The translations under genes and the position numbers were made by a program. The notes beneath the pieces are model-generated. The model did no database searches and was not told the origin of the DNA. It was given only the letters and a program-made list of their open reading frames with translations. 64,000 nucleotides of DNA from Chryseobacterium sp. SNU WT5 (GTDB lineage: Bacteria > Bacteroidota > Bacteroidia > Flavobacteriales > Weeksellaceae): contig NZ_CP041687.1 in assembly GCF_007362475.1 (NCBI RefSeq), positions 62,001 through 126,000 of the forward strand, written 5' to 3'. Position 1 is the first letter of the stretch, and the number at the start of each line of letters is the position of its first letter. Below are positions 45,625-54,904 of the stretch, piece after piece.

Positions 45625-46230
45625 TTAAGCCTCACTAAGATCTTTTCTTAGCCAACCTACAATTCTACTATTATTAATCTTCCATTTGTTATTACTACGA
45701 ATAAGAATAAAATGTTCACGACTTGAAGAAAAAGGACCGGGATTTTGCTGAATAATTTCGATTTGATCATCAGTTACCTTTGAAATAATAGAAACATGTC
45801 CAAATTTATTTAAAATTGTGGGTGAATAAATAAGTAAATCCCCCACCTGAGGTTTTGAAGAACTTGCGTTGGTAAACTGTAATAAACCTCTTGTATTATT
45901 GAATTCACCATCCATTAATTTGGGATCAAAAAAATCTTTCGCATTGCCAAAAGCGTCTGGCATTTTATGTTTGTAAGTTTCATAGTAATACCGCTTAACA
46001 AATTCTACACATTGGTATTTCATTCCCAGGTTATACCCATCTTTAGTTCTATTTCTTTCCAAAATATGACTCACACCACCATTATGGTGGACGTAAACTC
46101 CATTTAGACTATCAATTTTTTCACCAACTTCTAAATTAGAATTGAAATTAAAACGTTTAAATACGTAACTAAGTAGCACCATAAAAAGGGCTAAAAAAAT
46201 TAGAAACGTAAAGTATTTCTTAATTTTCAT
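45625..46230 (-). CDS. CHAP-domain amidase with N-terminal membrane anchor
   Basis: The 201 residues start with a single membrane helix (about 6-25) and then a CHAP domain with catalytic Cys in YQCVEFVKRYYYE (about 72-84) and His in FGHVSIISKV. The C-terminal QQNPG and VGWLRKD are typical. The protein would face the periplasm and could cut peptidoglycan peptides, or a glutathionylspermidine-like amide. It is the last of three exported-protein genes, with the next one 27 bp upstream. Confidence 0.82.
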   Translation of the reverse strand: MKIKKYFTFLIFLALFMVLLSYVFKRFNFNSNLEVGEKIDSLNGVYVHHNGGVSHILERNRTKDGYNLGMKYQCVEFVKRYYYETYKHKMPDAFGNAKDFFDPKLMDGEFNNTRGLLQFTNASSSKPQVGDLLIYSPTILNKFGHVSIISKVTDDQIEIIQQNPGPFSSSREHFILIRSNNKWKINNSRIVGWLRKDLSEA

Positions 46231-46257
46231 TGATTAAATTGAATATGAATTTAATTA

Positions 46258-46758
46258 CTAAAAGTCAAAACCTGCTTGCTCATCAAATTTCAAGGGAGTT
46301 TCTGAGTCTAAAAAGAATAAGCTTTCTTTCCTATTTTTTCTAATGCCCTTTATTCTTGTGGTCTTATTGTTTTGAAGATTGGTGACTAAAATACCGGTAG
46401 CCAATTTTTCACTTTCCGCGAAGTACGTATCGTAAATTAAATACTTATAACCTTTGTTTGTAAAACAAAGATTAGCAATCTCTTGTCCTGAATTTGCTTT
46501 CCCACCACCTCGAACGTAAAAAATATATTGAAATAACGCCCAGCTTTCTTTATTACGCTCCGCGGGAAATTCCATTTCAATCCTATCCGGTGTTCCAAAC
46601 CGATACTGGATGTACTCATTATTCTTCTCTTTTATTACAACAACTCTCTTGTTGTTCGTCGTTTTGAAAGAGTAAAGAACTTCTTCATTTTCGAATAAGT
46701 ATTGTGAAAATAAATTAAGAGGAATTAACAGGATTACAAGGAAAAATGAATATTTCAA
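46258..46758 (-). CDS. Secreted protein, unknown function
   Basis: The 166-residue protein starts with a signal peptide (FFLVILLIPLNLFSQ). The rest is a beta-rich body with SWALFQYIFYVRGGGKANSGQEIANLCFTNKGY. No domain recognised. It lies 2 bp after the next exported-protein gene and 27 bp before the CHAP gene, so the three form one transcript. Confidence 0.75.
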   Translation of the reverse strand: MKYSFFLVILLIPLNLFSQYLFENEEVLYSFKTTNNKRVVVIKEKNNEYIQYRFGTPDRIEMEFPAERNKESWALFQYIFYVRGGGKANSGQEIANLCFTNKGYKYLIYDTYFAESEKLATGILVTNLQNNKTTRIKGIRKNRKESLFFLDSETPLKFDEQAGFDF

Positions 46759-46760
46759 AA

Positions 46761-47333
46761 TTATATTTTATTTAAACCATCCCAAAATTTTAGAAAATGC
46801 TCTTTAATAGAGTTTGGTAATTGCGAAAAATTCTCACTGTAATGATTTTTAGAAAATTCATCTTCTTTTGAAATCCAAACTTCGTAAGCCGTATTGTTAT
46901 ACATAATCATACCGACCACTCTAATTACTTCACTTTCCGGTCCGTTTTTATGCTCATCAATAATCGAAATACTTTCATAATTTCCATCTTTATCAATATC
47001 TGAGTAACTGGCTCGATTATCGACGAAAGCTAACGATTTATTAATCGGATGAGTCAATTTATATTGAAATGACTTCGTGAAGACATTATCATTCCTGGTG
47101 AATTTTTCTAAGTATAATTCGTCATTGTCTGCACCACCACGATTCTTAGAAACCACAAAGTAATTCTCGGTATTTTTGTCGTTGATACCGACAGCATAAA
47201 GTTTTCGGTCACCTGAAAAATTTAATTCATTTTTTGTCAGGTTTTGCGTAAACTTGGAGGTAATCATACCCACTTGAGCATTTGCAAAAATGCTGGCCGT
47301 AGATAGAATTAGAAATAATAGATTTTTTTTCAT
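46761..47333 (-). CDS. Secreted protein, unknown function
   Basis: The 190-residue protein starts with a signal peptide (KKNLLFLILSTASIFANAQ). The body has LTKNELNFSGDRKLYAVGI, SYSDIDKDGNYESISIIDEHK (a calcium-loop-like DxDxDG stretch at about 115-120) and a helical C-terminus. No family recognised. It is the first of the three-gene set ending in the CHAP amidase. Confidence 0.75.
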   Translation of the reverse strand: MKKNLLFLILSTASIFANAQVGMITSKFTQNLTKNELNFSGDRKLYAVGINDKNTENYFVVSKNRGGADNDELYLEKFTRNDNVFTKSFQYKLTHPINKSLAFVDNRASYSDIDKDGNYESISIIDEHKNGPESEVIRVVGMIMYNNTAYEVWISKEDEFSKNHYSENFSQLPNSIKEHFLKFWDGLNKI

Positions 47334-47531
47334 TTGTACTTGTTAATTTTAATATTTGGTAAAGAATATATAATGATAATTCTATTTTAACATAAGACAA
47401 ATTCCGTTTTTTTTAAAAAATAAAAATTTTTAATCAAAATGAATGATTTACATTTAATATCGTTTTCCGTACCAAATAAAAGACAGAAATAAAAATATCT
47501 CTGCCTTAAAGTTATCAAAATTGTTGGAACT

Positions 47532-49244
47532 TTATAGTTTTAAATCATCTTTTACCTGATTAATCTTCTGATTTAAAATAGTCAGTTTTTCTTTAAACTC
47601 CTCTTTATTATCAATTTGATCTTTTACAGAAACGTAAAATTTAATTTTAGGTTCTGTTCCAGAAGGGCGAACGCATACTTTGGTTCCGTCTTCTGTATAG
47701 TAAATTAAAACGTTCGATTTAGGAATTTCATCCATTATCGCTTTTTTATGATCTATCAAATTTAAAGAAGTTTGTTCTTGAAAATCTTTTACAACCGCAA
47801 CTTTTGAACCTGCGATTTCTTTAGGTGGATTCTCCCGGAAATCTTTCATCATCTGAATAATCTCTTCGGCACCTGTTCTACCCTTTCTTACTACATTTAC
47901 TAATCCTTCATAATACAAACCGAGATCTTTATAAATCTCAATCATGTACTGGAATATGGAACTATCGTTTGCTTTACACCACGCTGCAATCTCGCAAGCT
48001 AGTAAGATGGAACCACAAGAATCTTTATCGCGAACGAAATCTCCAGTCATAAAACCAAAACTTTCTTCACCTCCGCAAATAAACTTCTCTTCGCCTTCAA
48101 AATCGCGAATCATTTTCCCAATCCATTTAAATCCGGTTAATCCGACTTTACATTCGACACCGAATTTTTTAGCTATATCATAGAAAATATCAGAAGTCAC
48201 AATAGTTGACCCAATGAATTCTTTTCCGGTGATTTTCCCTGCTTTTTTCCATTGGTCTAAAATGTAATAAGTTAAAATCGTATTGGTTTGGTTACCGTTC
48301 AGTAATTGCATTTCTCCGTCTAAGTTTCGAACGGCGATTCCCAACCTATCACCATCAGGATCTGTCCCAAGAACAATATCTCCATTGGTAATTCTGGCTA
48401 AATCCATCGCCATTTCCAGTGCCGCAGGTTCTTCGGGGTTTGGTGAGTCCACTGTCGGGAAGTTACCACTTGGGATCATTTGCTCTCGCACCAAATCTAC
48501 CTTCTTGAATCCAGCTTTTGCTAAAGCTTTTGGAATAATAGGGTAAGTTGTTCCGTGAATCGACGTAAAGACGATATTCAGATTATCTCTGCCTACATTT
48601 TGATAAAGTGAGTTTTGCATACAAGCATCGATGTATACATCATCCTGTTCCTCGCCAATCCACTCGATTAAGTCGTCATTTCCTTCAAATTTAATCTTAT
48701 CAAATTTCACTGAGTACACTTCCTTGATAATCGCTTCGTCATCTGGTGGCACAATCTGCGCTCCATCATCCCAATATACCTTGTATCCATTATACTCAGG
48801 CGGATTATGAGATGCAGTTAATACAATTCCAGCTTTACATTTTTTATCTCTAACGGTAAATGATAATTCAGGAGTTGGGCGATGTTCTTTAAATAATAAA
48901 ACTTTGATACCGTTTGCGGTCAAAACATCTGCGCACATTTTACCAAATTCTTTTGAGTTATGGCGCACGTCGTAAGCAATTGCAACTTTAATATCCTGAT
49001 TCGGAAACTGCTGGTGAAGATAATTTGCTAAACCTTGCGTTGCTTGACCAAGGGTATACTTGTTCAAACGATTTGTTCCCACCCCCATGATTCCACGCAT
49101 TCCACCTGTTCCAAACTCCAATTCTTTGTAAAAGGAGTCTTCTAATTCGCTTGAATTGGTATCAATCCAATTTTGAATTGTTTTTTTGGTCTCTTGATCA
49201 AAAGTATCTGTTAGCCACAATTGGGCTTTTTCTATAGTGGTCAT
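47532..49244 (-). CDS. Phosphohexomutase (phosphoglucomutase/phosphomannomutase)
   Basis: The 570-residue alpha-D-phosphohexomutase has the phosphoserine loop TASHNPPEYNGYKVYW (about 143-158), Mg loop GTDPDGDRLGIAV, sugar-binding ICGGEESFGFM and the C-terminal phosphate-binding RPSGTEPKIKFY. It resembles the PgcA type of Firmicutes and Bacteroidota rather than GlmM. It interconverts sugar 1- and 6-phosphates for envelope precursors. The head-GIN lipoprotein gene is 59 bp upstream. Confidence 0.93.
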   Translation of the reverse strand: MTTIEKAQLWLTDTFDQETKKTIQNWIDTNSSELEDSFYKELEFGTGGMRGIMGVGTNRLNKYTLGQATQGLANYLHQQFPNQDIKVAIAYDVRHNSKEFGKMCADVLTANGIKVLLFKEHRPTPELSFTVRDKKCKAGIVLTASHNPPEYNGYKVYWDDGAQIVPPDDEAIIKEVYSVKFDKIKFEGNDDLIEWIGEEQDDVYIDACMQNSLYQNVGRDNLNIVFTSIHGTTYPIIPKALAKAGFKKVDLVREQMIPSGNFPTVDSPNPEEPAALEMAMDLARITNGDIVLGTDPDGDRLGIAVRNLDGEMQLLNGNQTNTILTYYILDQWKKAGKITGKEFIGSTIVTSDIFYDIAKKFGVECKVGLTGFKWIGKMIRDFEGEEKFICGGEESFGFMTGDFVRDKDSCGSILLACEIAAWCKANDSSIFQYMIEIYKDLGLYYEGLVNVVRKGRTGAEEIIQMMKDFRENPPKEIAGSKVAVVKDFQEQTSLNLIDHKKAIMDEIPKSNVLIYYTEDGTKVCVRPSGTEPKIKFYVSVKDQIDNKEEFKEKLTILNQKINQVKDDLKL

Positions 49245-49303
49245 ATTATTTATTTTTAGTGATCTAGTTCAAGAATCTTCATCCGAGTCTTGTATTTTTC
49301 TAA

Positions 49304-50008
49304 TCAGTTAATAAGTTCTTTATGCTGCACAGTTGCAGTTTTATCGATTTTTAGAGCACTTATTGGGTCATTGTAATAGGTAAGTTTTGCCGTGTTTCTA
49401 ACAGTTCCTTTTAAAGAATCTTTTACATTAAGTTCTGCATAATTTCCATTTTGGGAATCAATTTTTAAATGATCAATCATCCAGTACGGTGAGATTATAC
49501 TTGCGGTATCAGAAATTTTCAAAACTGCGTCTTTGGTTTTTCCTAAAAAGTTTGCTCTACTCTTCTGCGTCATTTCAATTTCTGCCCTTCTGGAATTAAC
49601 CGAACCAATAAATTTAGCACTATTTTTTAAATTAAGTTTAAAATTATCGGTCTTAATTTCGCTGGAAATATTTAATTCCACAGATTCTGATATTGCGATT
49701 TTTTCCAAATTATTTTTAGAATAAATGGTAATATTATAGAAATCAACTCCTTCTGTTTCACGGCCTTCACTGATATTCAGCGTTTTATCTTTTACCTTTA
49801 TTTTTAGATTATCACCTACATTTTTATAAGTTTCTACATTAACAAAACTGCTGTCACTTCTAACATAAAAAGCTCGAAATTTTCCACTCAAATTAAGGTT
49901 GACAAAGTCTTCCACTTTCAAATCTTTGCTTACAATGTCACCTTTTGGACTCATCTTTCCGCAAGAAAACAAAAAGAAGACAAGAACGATATAAATTAGA
50001 TTTTTCAT
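49304..50008 (-). CDS. Head-GIN domain lipoprotein (DUF2807)
   Basis: The 234-residue protein has a signal with lipobox (VFFLFSC, Cys at about 16). The rest is a right-handed beta-helix-like repeat: LNLSGKFRAFYV, INISEGRE-like and NLKNSAKFIGSVNSRRAEIEM, typical of DUF2807 proteins of unknown role at the envelope. Spacing to neighbours (59-61 bp) suggests one transcript with the glycosyltransferase, DUF4199 and mutase genes. Confidence 0.82.
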   Translation of the reverse strand: MKNLIYIVLVFFLFSCGKMSPKGDIVSKDLKVEDFVNLNLSGKFRAFYVRSDSSFVNVETYKNVGDNLKIKVKDKTLNISEGRETEGVDFYNITIYSKNNLEKIAISESVELNISSEIKTDNFKLNLKNSAKFIGSVNSRRAEIEMTQKSRANFLGKTKDAVLKISDTASIISPYWMIDHLKIDSQNGNYAELNVKDSLKGTVRNTAKLTYYNDPISALKIDKTATVQHKELIN

Positions 50009-50069
50009 TATTACAATTTAATTAATCATTATTATTCCCGGTAAAAAATTTTGTTAAAAATTACTTGCA

Positions 50070-51020
50070 CTAAATTACCTCTTCAATATGGTAATTTTCA
50101 TGCTGTCTGTTAGTTCTTATAATCATTTCTCCTAAAAATCCAGCAATAAATAATAGACTTCCCATAATCATCATTGTTAAAGAGATAAAAAACCATGCAT
50201 TATTAGTTAACAGATGACCATAAATTCCTTGTGAAACATCAATTAATTTAGAAATCCCTAACCAGAGCGCTGATAAAAATCCGACGATAAACATAACAGT
50301 TCCGACAGCTCCAAAGAAATGCATTGGCCGCCCACCAAAACGGCTTACAAACCAAAGAGTAATTAAATCCAAAAAACCACGTACAAACCGCTCTGTTCCA
50401 AATTTAGAAGTTCCGTAAGGTCTAGCCTGATGCTGAACCGGCTTTTCAGTAATCTTCCTGAAACCTGCATTAGCAGCTAAAACAGGAATATACCGGTGCA
50501 TATCTCCGTAGACATCAATTGATTTCACAACCTGCTTTTTGTAGGCTTTTAAACCACAATTGAAATCATGTAATTCAACACCTGAAACTTTTCTGGCAGC
50601 AGCATTAAAAAGTTTCGACGGAACGTTTTTAGTCATTACATTATCATATCGCTTCTTTTTCCAACCTGACACAATATCATAACCTTCTGTTTTGATCATG
50701 GTATATAACTCAGGAATTTCCTCAGGAAAATCTTGTAGATCAGCATCCATGGTAATAACCACATCGCCATTAGCTCTTTCAAAAGCAGCGTGTAATGCTT
50801 GTGATTTTCCGTAATTTCGAGAAAACTTGATCCCGTGAATTTGAGGATGTTGAATTTTTAAATTTTCGATAATACTCCATGAAAGATCAGTGCTTCCATC
50901 ATCTACAAACCATATTTCATACGAAAGGCTGTGAGAATTGCAAACTTTATCGATTCTTAAAAAAAGTTCTTCGAGGGATTCTTCTTCGTTCAGGAGAGGA
51001 ATTATAATGGATAAATTCAT
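50070..51020 (-). CDS. Family 2 glycosyltransferase, DPM1/GtrB-like, with two membrane helices
   Basis: The 316 residues have a GT-A domain (1 to about 225): IIIPLLNEEESLEEL, WFVDDGSTD, KFSRNYGKSQALHAAFE, and the DAD motif in ITMDADLQDFPEEIP. Two C-terminal helices follow (about 235-258 and 272-300). This layout transfers sugars from nucleotide donors to undecaprenyl phosphate. Donor and acceptor are unknown. DUF4199 and a head-GIN gene flank it, an arrangement I have seen in other Bacteroidota. Confidence 0.93.
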   Translation of the reverse strand: MNLSIIIPLLNEEESLEELFLRIDKVCNSHSLSYEIWFVDDGSTDLSWSIIENLKIQHPQIHGIKFSRNYGKSQALHAAFERANGDVVITMDADLQDFPEEIPELYTMIKTEGYDIVSGWKKKRYDNVMTKNVPSKLFNAAARKVSGVELHDFNCGLKAYKKQVVKSIDVYGDMHRYIPVLAANAGFRKITEKPVQHQARPYGTSKFGTERFVRGFLDLITLWFVSRFGGRPMHFFGAVGTVMFIVGFLSALWLGISKLIDVSQGIYGHLLTNNAWFFISLTMMIMGSLLFIAGFLGEMIIRTNRQHENYHIEEVI

Positions 51021-51093
51021 TTATTATAGGAGGTTATTAAGACAAAATTAGCAGTTTATTCTTGGAAACTGATTTTTGATTGAATTATTAAAA

Positions 51094-51672
51094 TTAAATT
51101 TCTAATCTACTTCTAAAGAAACTTGCGAAAAAGGTTGATAAAATTACATAAAAAACAAGAACGGCCGCAAAGTAATAGGTGAATTGACGGAAGCTGAACA
51201 TATCTTTATCTTTTATCATTTCCGGAGAAAAGCTCTGTTTTCTCTGCTGGTAATTGGTTTCTAACTCTGCGATTTCTTCTGGATTTTTTAACACTTCCTT
51301 TGCTTTGTTATACTCTGCATCCAATTCCGATTTCTGTCTTTCAAGGTATTGGAAATTAAGCAGATCTTTTGCTCCAGGATCTGCAAAGTTCAGAAATAAG
51401 AACATCGTTATCATTGAAAGAAATCCTCCAACAAACATTGGTTTAAAAGCTCGCCCAAAAACATCACGAAATCCCATTCTCGCCCCTGTCTTTTTTACTG
51501 AATTTATAGAGATGTATGCGCCCGCTACATAAATGATAGGCATTAAAAAAGCGTTCAAAAGCAATGAATTGTTAAAATAATCGGTATTCATCCCGAAAAA
51601 ATACATTCCGAAGAACACCATCATTGTTGCTATAAACAACCAGAAACCAATGGTATAGACATTTTTTATCAT
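51094..51672 (-). CDS. DUF4199 family membrane protein
   Basis: It has 192 residues from ATG 51672. The longer reading upstream runs into the SRP RNA gene and its promoter on the other strand, so it is rejected. It has four predicted membrane helices (near 8-25, 38-58, 78-98 and 163-185) with a charged central loop (LERQKSELDAEYNKAKEVLKNPEE). DUF4199 function is unknown. It leads the leftward set DUF4199 - GT2 - head-GIN - phosphohexomutase. Confidence 0.85.
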   Translation of the reverse strand: MIKNVYTIGFWLFIATMMVFFGMYFFGMNTDYFNNSLLLNAFLMPIIYVAGAYISINSVKKTGARMGFRDVFGRAFKPMFVGGFLSMITMFLFLNFADPGAKDLLNFQYLERQKSELDAEYNKAKEVLKNPEEIAELETNYQQRKQSFSPEMIKDKDMFSFRQFTYYFAAVLVFYVILSTFFASFFRSRLEI

Positions 51673-51712
51673 ATTGAAAGTAATAATTTTTATTTTTTTA
51701 AAGTTTAGAATT

Positions 51713-51741
51713 TTGAAATTTAAATTAAAGGCGTATCTTTG
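51713..51741 (+). promoter_or_regulatory. ffs promoter, full Bacteroidota consensus
   Basis: TTG at 51713-51715, 18-nt spacer, TATCTTTG at 51734-51741, then the RNA 5' end at 51746-51747. Spacing and both boxes match the consensus exactly. Confidence 0.88.
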
Positions 51742-51745
51742 CAAC

Positions 51746-51845
51746 GGCAAGTCCTAAACAACCAGCTCCTGAGACTCCTCCAGGGTGGGAACGCAGCAAA
51801 GGTAATCGGTTGTAGCGGTGTGATTTAGGTAGCTTGCCATTTTTT
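51746..51845 (+). ncRNA. ffs: Signal recognition particle RNA (4.5S type)
   Basis: The small bacterial SRP RNA binds Ffh. The ends pair (GGCAAG at 51746-51751 with CTTGCC at 51833-51838), and the apical Ffh-binding part is CTCCAGGGTGGGAACGCAGC near 51776-51796, with the GGAA tetraloop. A T-run (51840 on) ends it. Flavobacterial SRP RNAs have this wording, from memory. It is divergent from the DUF4199 gene and supplies its own promoter. Confidence 0.93.
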
Positions 51846-51957
51846 GTGCCTTGTAGTCTCGTATTTTCATATCATTTAAATATTTAAAGGCGATTCGATT
51901 TACCTCCCACAATTCCATCTTTCTATTTTTTAGTTCGTTCTTAAAGTGTTTTCCAGT

Positions 51958-52638
51958 CTAAAATTCGAATTTCTCCCCTAACGTCGGTAGAGTGAATTCA
52001 ATATTTCTTTCTGAAAACAGTTGATGTGCTTCATCGTGATTAATAGTAATCGGTGGAAAAGTATCAAAGTGGCATCCGATTACTTTCTTCGTTTTCAATA
52101 ATTCTGCAGCAGCGAAACTTGCCTTACGGGCGCACATCGTATAATGTGAACCCACTGGAAGTATTGCTAAATCAATGTTTCCAAATAGTTTTGGGAACAT
52201 TTCCATATCTGCCATTACACCGGTATCGCCTGCCATATAAATGTTTTTACCAGAAAATCTGAAGATATATCCCGCAGGTTCGCCACCATACGTTCCATCT
52301 GGGAAAGAACTTGTATGACTTGCCGGAACCATTGAGATTTTCAAATCATCAATTTTCGCCGAACCACCGAAATTAATATCAATAGAATTGGAATGTCCAA
52401 AATAGGCACAAATCTCTGGTTGTCCAATCACAATTACGTCTGGATGATGTTCGAAAACTTCTTTCACATCAGCAATATGATCGCCGTGCGCATGGGTTAT
52501 CAACACATAATCGATTTTTTGTGCAGTGATATCAAACCCAGATTTATCTTTCTGATAATTATAAAAAGGATCAGATAATATAGTTTTTCCTTTGTAGGTG
52601 AACAAAAAACAATTTTGTCCGAGAAATTGTATTTTCAT
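51958..52638 (-). CDS. Metallo-beta-lactamase-fold hydrolase (UPF0173 type)
   Basis: It has 226 residues from ATG 52638; an earlier in-frame ATG at 52659 is possible, but the MKIQFLGQNCF start fits the family. Metal blocks: THAHGDHIADV (HxHxDH), VPASHTSS, AGDTGVMADM and CHFDTFPPI. Substrate unknown. It follows menA by 31 bp and probably shares the men transcript. Confidence 0.88.
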   Translation of the reverse strand: MKIQFLGQNCFLFTYKGKTILSDPFYNYQKDKSGFDITAQKIDYVLITHAHGDHIADVKEVFEHHPDVIVIGQPEICAYFGHSNSIDINFGGSAKIDDLKISMVPASHTSSFPDGTYGGEPAGYIFRFSGKNIYMAGDTGVMADMEMFPKLFGNIDLAILPVGSHYTMCARKASFAAAELLKTKKVIGCHFDTFPPITINHDEAHQLFSERNIEFTLPTLGEKFEF

Positions 52639-52669
52639 TTTCAAATCTTTTAGATTCATAAAAATTGTA

Positions 52670-53599
52670 TTAAAAATAATTCAGTCCTGCCGCGACTAAA
52701 ACAGCCATGGTCAAAGTCATTATTCCAACCTGTTTTAAGAAGGGATCCAATTCTCGCGGTTCTTTGACCTGCATAATTTTTCGGCGTAAACCTGTCATCG
52801 GAAGCATTAGAATGAAAAAGATAAAGGCGTAATATTTTCCTTGTGTATGCAAACCGTTCATCATCATAAATACCAACATTAAAATTAAAGGTAATTGCAA
52901 CAAAATAATTTCGTAAACCATTGCTTTTTTAAAACCTAAACGCAAGGCTAATGTTTTCTTGCCACTCGCTGCATCGCTTTCTATATCTCGCATATTATTC
53001 AAGTTAAGAACTGCTGCACTTAGTAAACCAACTGCTGTTGCGGGAACGAGCATATCCCAGTCGAAATGTTTGGTAAACAGAAAATAACTTCCACAAACCG
53101 AAACCAATCCGAAAAAGATAAAAACCATAATATCACCCAGACCTAAATAGCCATAAGGTTTTTTACCAATCGTATAGCCAATCGCTGCCAAAATACAGGC
53201 AACCCCTAATCCAACAAATGTATAAAATTCGTTCATCAAGTTTTCTCTAAAAAAAGCCAAATAAAGAAGTGCAATCGTCGCTATTAATGATAAAATAGAA
53301 AATAGAATTACGGCATTTCGCATTTGAGTTGCGGTAATTTTTCCTGAAGCCACGGCTCTTTGTTCTGCTTCTGAAACTCGAAGATGATCTGTTCCTCTGA
53401 TTCCGTCTCCATAATCGTTAGCGAAATTCGACAGAATTTGATATAGTAATGTAACGACCAAAGCCATCGCAAAAATCTTCCAATCCCAAGTTCCGTTGTT
53501 TTCAATAATTCTCCATCGTGCGATAAAAGAACCTAAAATTATTCCACTCATCGAAAGTGGTAATGTCCGCAGTCGCGCTGCTTTTATCCAATCTGTCAT
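52670..53599 (-). CDS. menA: 1,4-dihydroxy-2-naphthoate polyprenyltransferase
   Basis: Prenylates DHNA in menaquinone synthesis in the inner membrane. The 309 residues have about eight to nine helices and the UbiA-type aspartate motifs NFANDYGDGIRGTDH (about 62-76) and NNMRDIESDAASGKKT (about 197-212). The gene sits 86 bp after menB, with a degenerate heptamer repeat between. Confidence 0.95.
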   Translation of the reverse strand: MTDWIKAARLRTLPLSMSGIILGSFIARWRIIENNGTWDWKIFAMALVVTLLYQILSNFANDYGDGIRGTDHLRVSEAEQRAVASGKITATQMRNAVILFSILSLIATIALLYLAFFRENLMNEFYTFVGLGVACILAAIGYTIGKKPYGYLGLGDIMVFIFFGLVSVCGSYFLFTKHFDWDMLVPATAVGLLSAAVLNLNNMRDIESDAASGKKTLALRLGFKKAMVYEIILLQLPLILMLVFMMMNGLHTQGKYYAFIFFILMLPMTGLRRKIMQVKEPRELDPFLKQVGIMTLTMAVLVAAGLNYF

Positions 53600-53606
53600 T
53601 TTTTTT

Positions 53607-53641
53607 TTAGATGTTAGATACTAGATATTAGACATTAGATT
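53607..53641. repeat. Degenerate TTAGATG heptamer array
   Basis: Five 7-nt units in tandem: TTAGATG, TTAGATA, CTAGATA, TTAGACA, TTAGATT. This is the same heptamer as the perfect array at 12170-12218. The array sits between menA and menB. Confidence 0.8.
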
Positions 53642-53685
53642 AAATAAAAATTCTAAAATCTAATTTCTGACCTCTAATTTCTCAT

Positions 53686-54522
53686 TTAAGAAATCCAATT
53701 ATTATCGCCGAAGTCTGGTTTTCTTTTTTCGAGGAAAGCATTTCTACCTTCTTTTGCTTCTTCAGTCATATAAGCCAAACGAGTTGCTTCTCCCGCAAAA
53801 ACTTGCTGACCAACCATCCCATCGTCGGTTAAATTCATTGCAAATTTCAGCATTCTAATCGACATTGGCGATTTTCCTAAAATCTCTTCAGCCCACTCAT
53901 AAGCAGTATTTTCCAGTTCAGCATGAGGAATTACGGCATTCACCATTCCCATATCTGCAGCTTCTTGCGCAGAATAATTACGTCCTAAAAAGAAAATTTC
54001 TCTCGCTTTCTTTTGACCAACCATTTTTGCTAAATAAGCCGAACCGTAGCCACCATCGAAACTGGTAACGTCAGCATCTGTTTGTTTAAAAATTGCGTGC
54101 TCTTTACTTGCTAAAGTCAAATCACAAACCACATGCAAAGAATGTCCACCACCAACAGCCCAGCCGTTAACAACTGCAATTACCACTTTAGGCATGAAGC
54201 GAATTAATCTTTGAACTTCTAAAATATTTAATCGATGTCTGCCGTCTTCTCCTACATAACCTTGCTCGCCACGTGCTTTCTGATCCCCACCACTGCAAAA
54301 AGCGTGACCGCCATCTTTCGGGCTCGGACCTTCGCCAGTCAACAAAACTACGCCAACCGACGAATCTTCAGAAACGTGGTAAAATGCATCATATAATTCT
54401 GAGGTTGTTTTCGGACGAAAGGCATTACGCACTTCCGGCCTGTTAAAAGCAATTCTTGCGACGCCACCCTTTTTCTGGTACGTAATATCTTCGTATTCTT
54501 TGACGGTTTTCCAGTCTGTCAT
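53686..54522 (-). CDS. menB: 1,4-dihydroxy-2-naphthoyl-CoA synthase
   Basis: Crotonase-fold ring-closing enzyme of menaquinone synthesis. The 278 residues have RIAFNRPEVRNAFRPKT, the GDQKARGEQGY loop, and VNGWAVGGGHSLHVVCD (about 118-134), DADVTSFDGGYGSAYLA and the C-terminal FLEKRKPDF. The order menB-menA is usual in flavobacteria, although other men genes are not in view. Confidence 0.97.
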   Translation of the reverse strand: MTDWKTVKEYEDITYQKKGGVARIAFNRPEVRNAFRPKTTSELYDAFYHVSEDSSVGVVLLTGEGPSPKDGGHAFCSGGDQKARGEQGYVGEDGRHRLNILEVQRLIRFMPKVVIAVVNGWAVGGGHSLHVVCDLTLASKEHAIFKQTDADVTSFDGGYGSAYLAKMVGQKKAREIFFLGRNYSAQEAADMGMVNAVIPHAELENTAYEWAEEILGKSPMSIRMLKFAMNLTDDGMVGQQVFAGEATRLAYMTEEAKEGRNAFLEKRKPDFGDNNWIS

Positions 54523-54904
54523 CTTCTGTAAAATTTTGCGTAAAGATAGGTAATTTTAGGAGGCTGTTCCAAATGAAAAAGAGTCTAAATTAGCTAAAAT
54601 TAGACGGTTTGTTAGATCGTGAAGAGTTGATAATTTATAGACAGTACCGCGCTTTCTCTTACAGTTTTTGTAATTCTGCCGACTAAACCAATGGTACATC
54701 AGTAAAGATTTCACTGCAAAAAAGGAATGTATTTCCAGATTGCAAATGAATACCATAAAAACATTGATTCAATGGAGGGTAAAAGATAAAATCGTTTTAT
54801 ATTTCAACAACTTTCAAAAGAAAATGATTTAATTAGGGCAAATATTTTCCTACAATGTCTCGCTGATTTACTTCAAAAAATAACTTCGCTTAATAGAAAC
54901 TTAA
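54523..54904. other. Intergenic region, possible gene remnant
   Basis: No intact gene recognised. On the minus strand, 54556-54756 reads as an open frame of 66 residues (ending LANLDSFSFGTAS) with no family resemblance I know. The end wording around 54563 (GGAGGCTGTTCC) is reminiscent of insertion-sequence termini, so a degraded element is possible but unproven. Confidence 0.35.

Noticed and set aside
51673-51750. Upstream extension of the DUF4199 gene (MPLQRYAF...)
   Set aside because: It runs into the promoter and 5' end of the SRP RNA gene; ATG 51672 gives the natural start.
54556-54756. Possible transposase remnant
   Set aside because: No transposase motif is recognisable and no inverted ends are visible; kept only as a note on the intergenic region.
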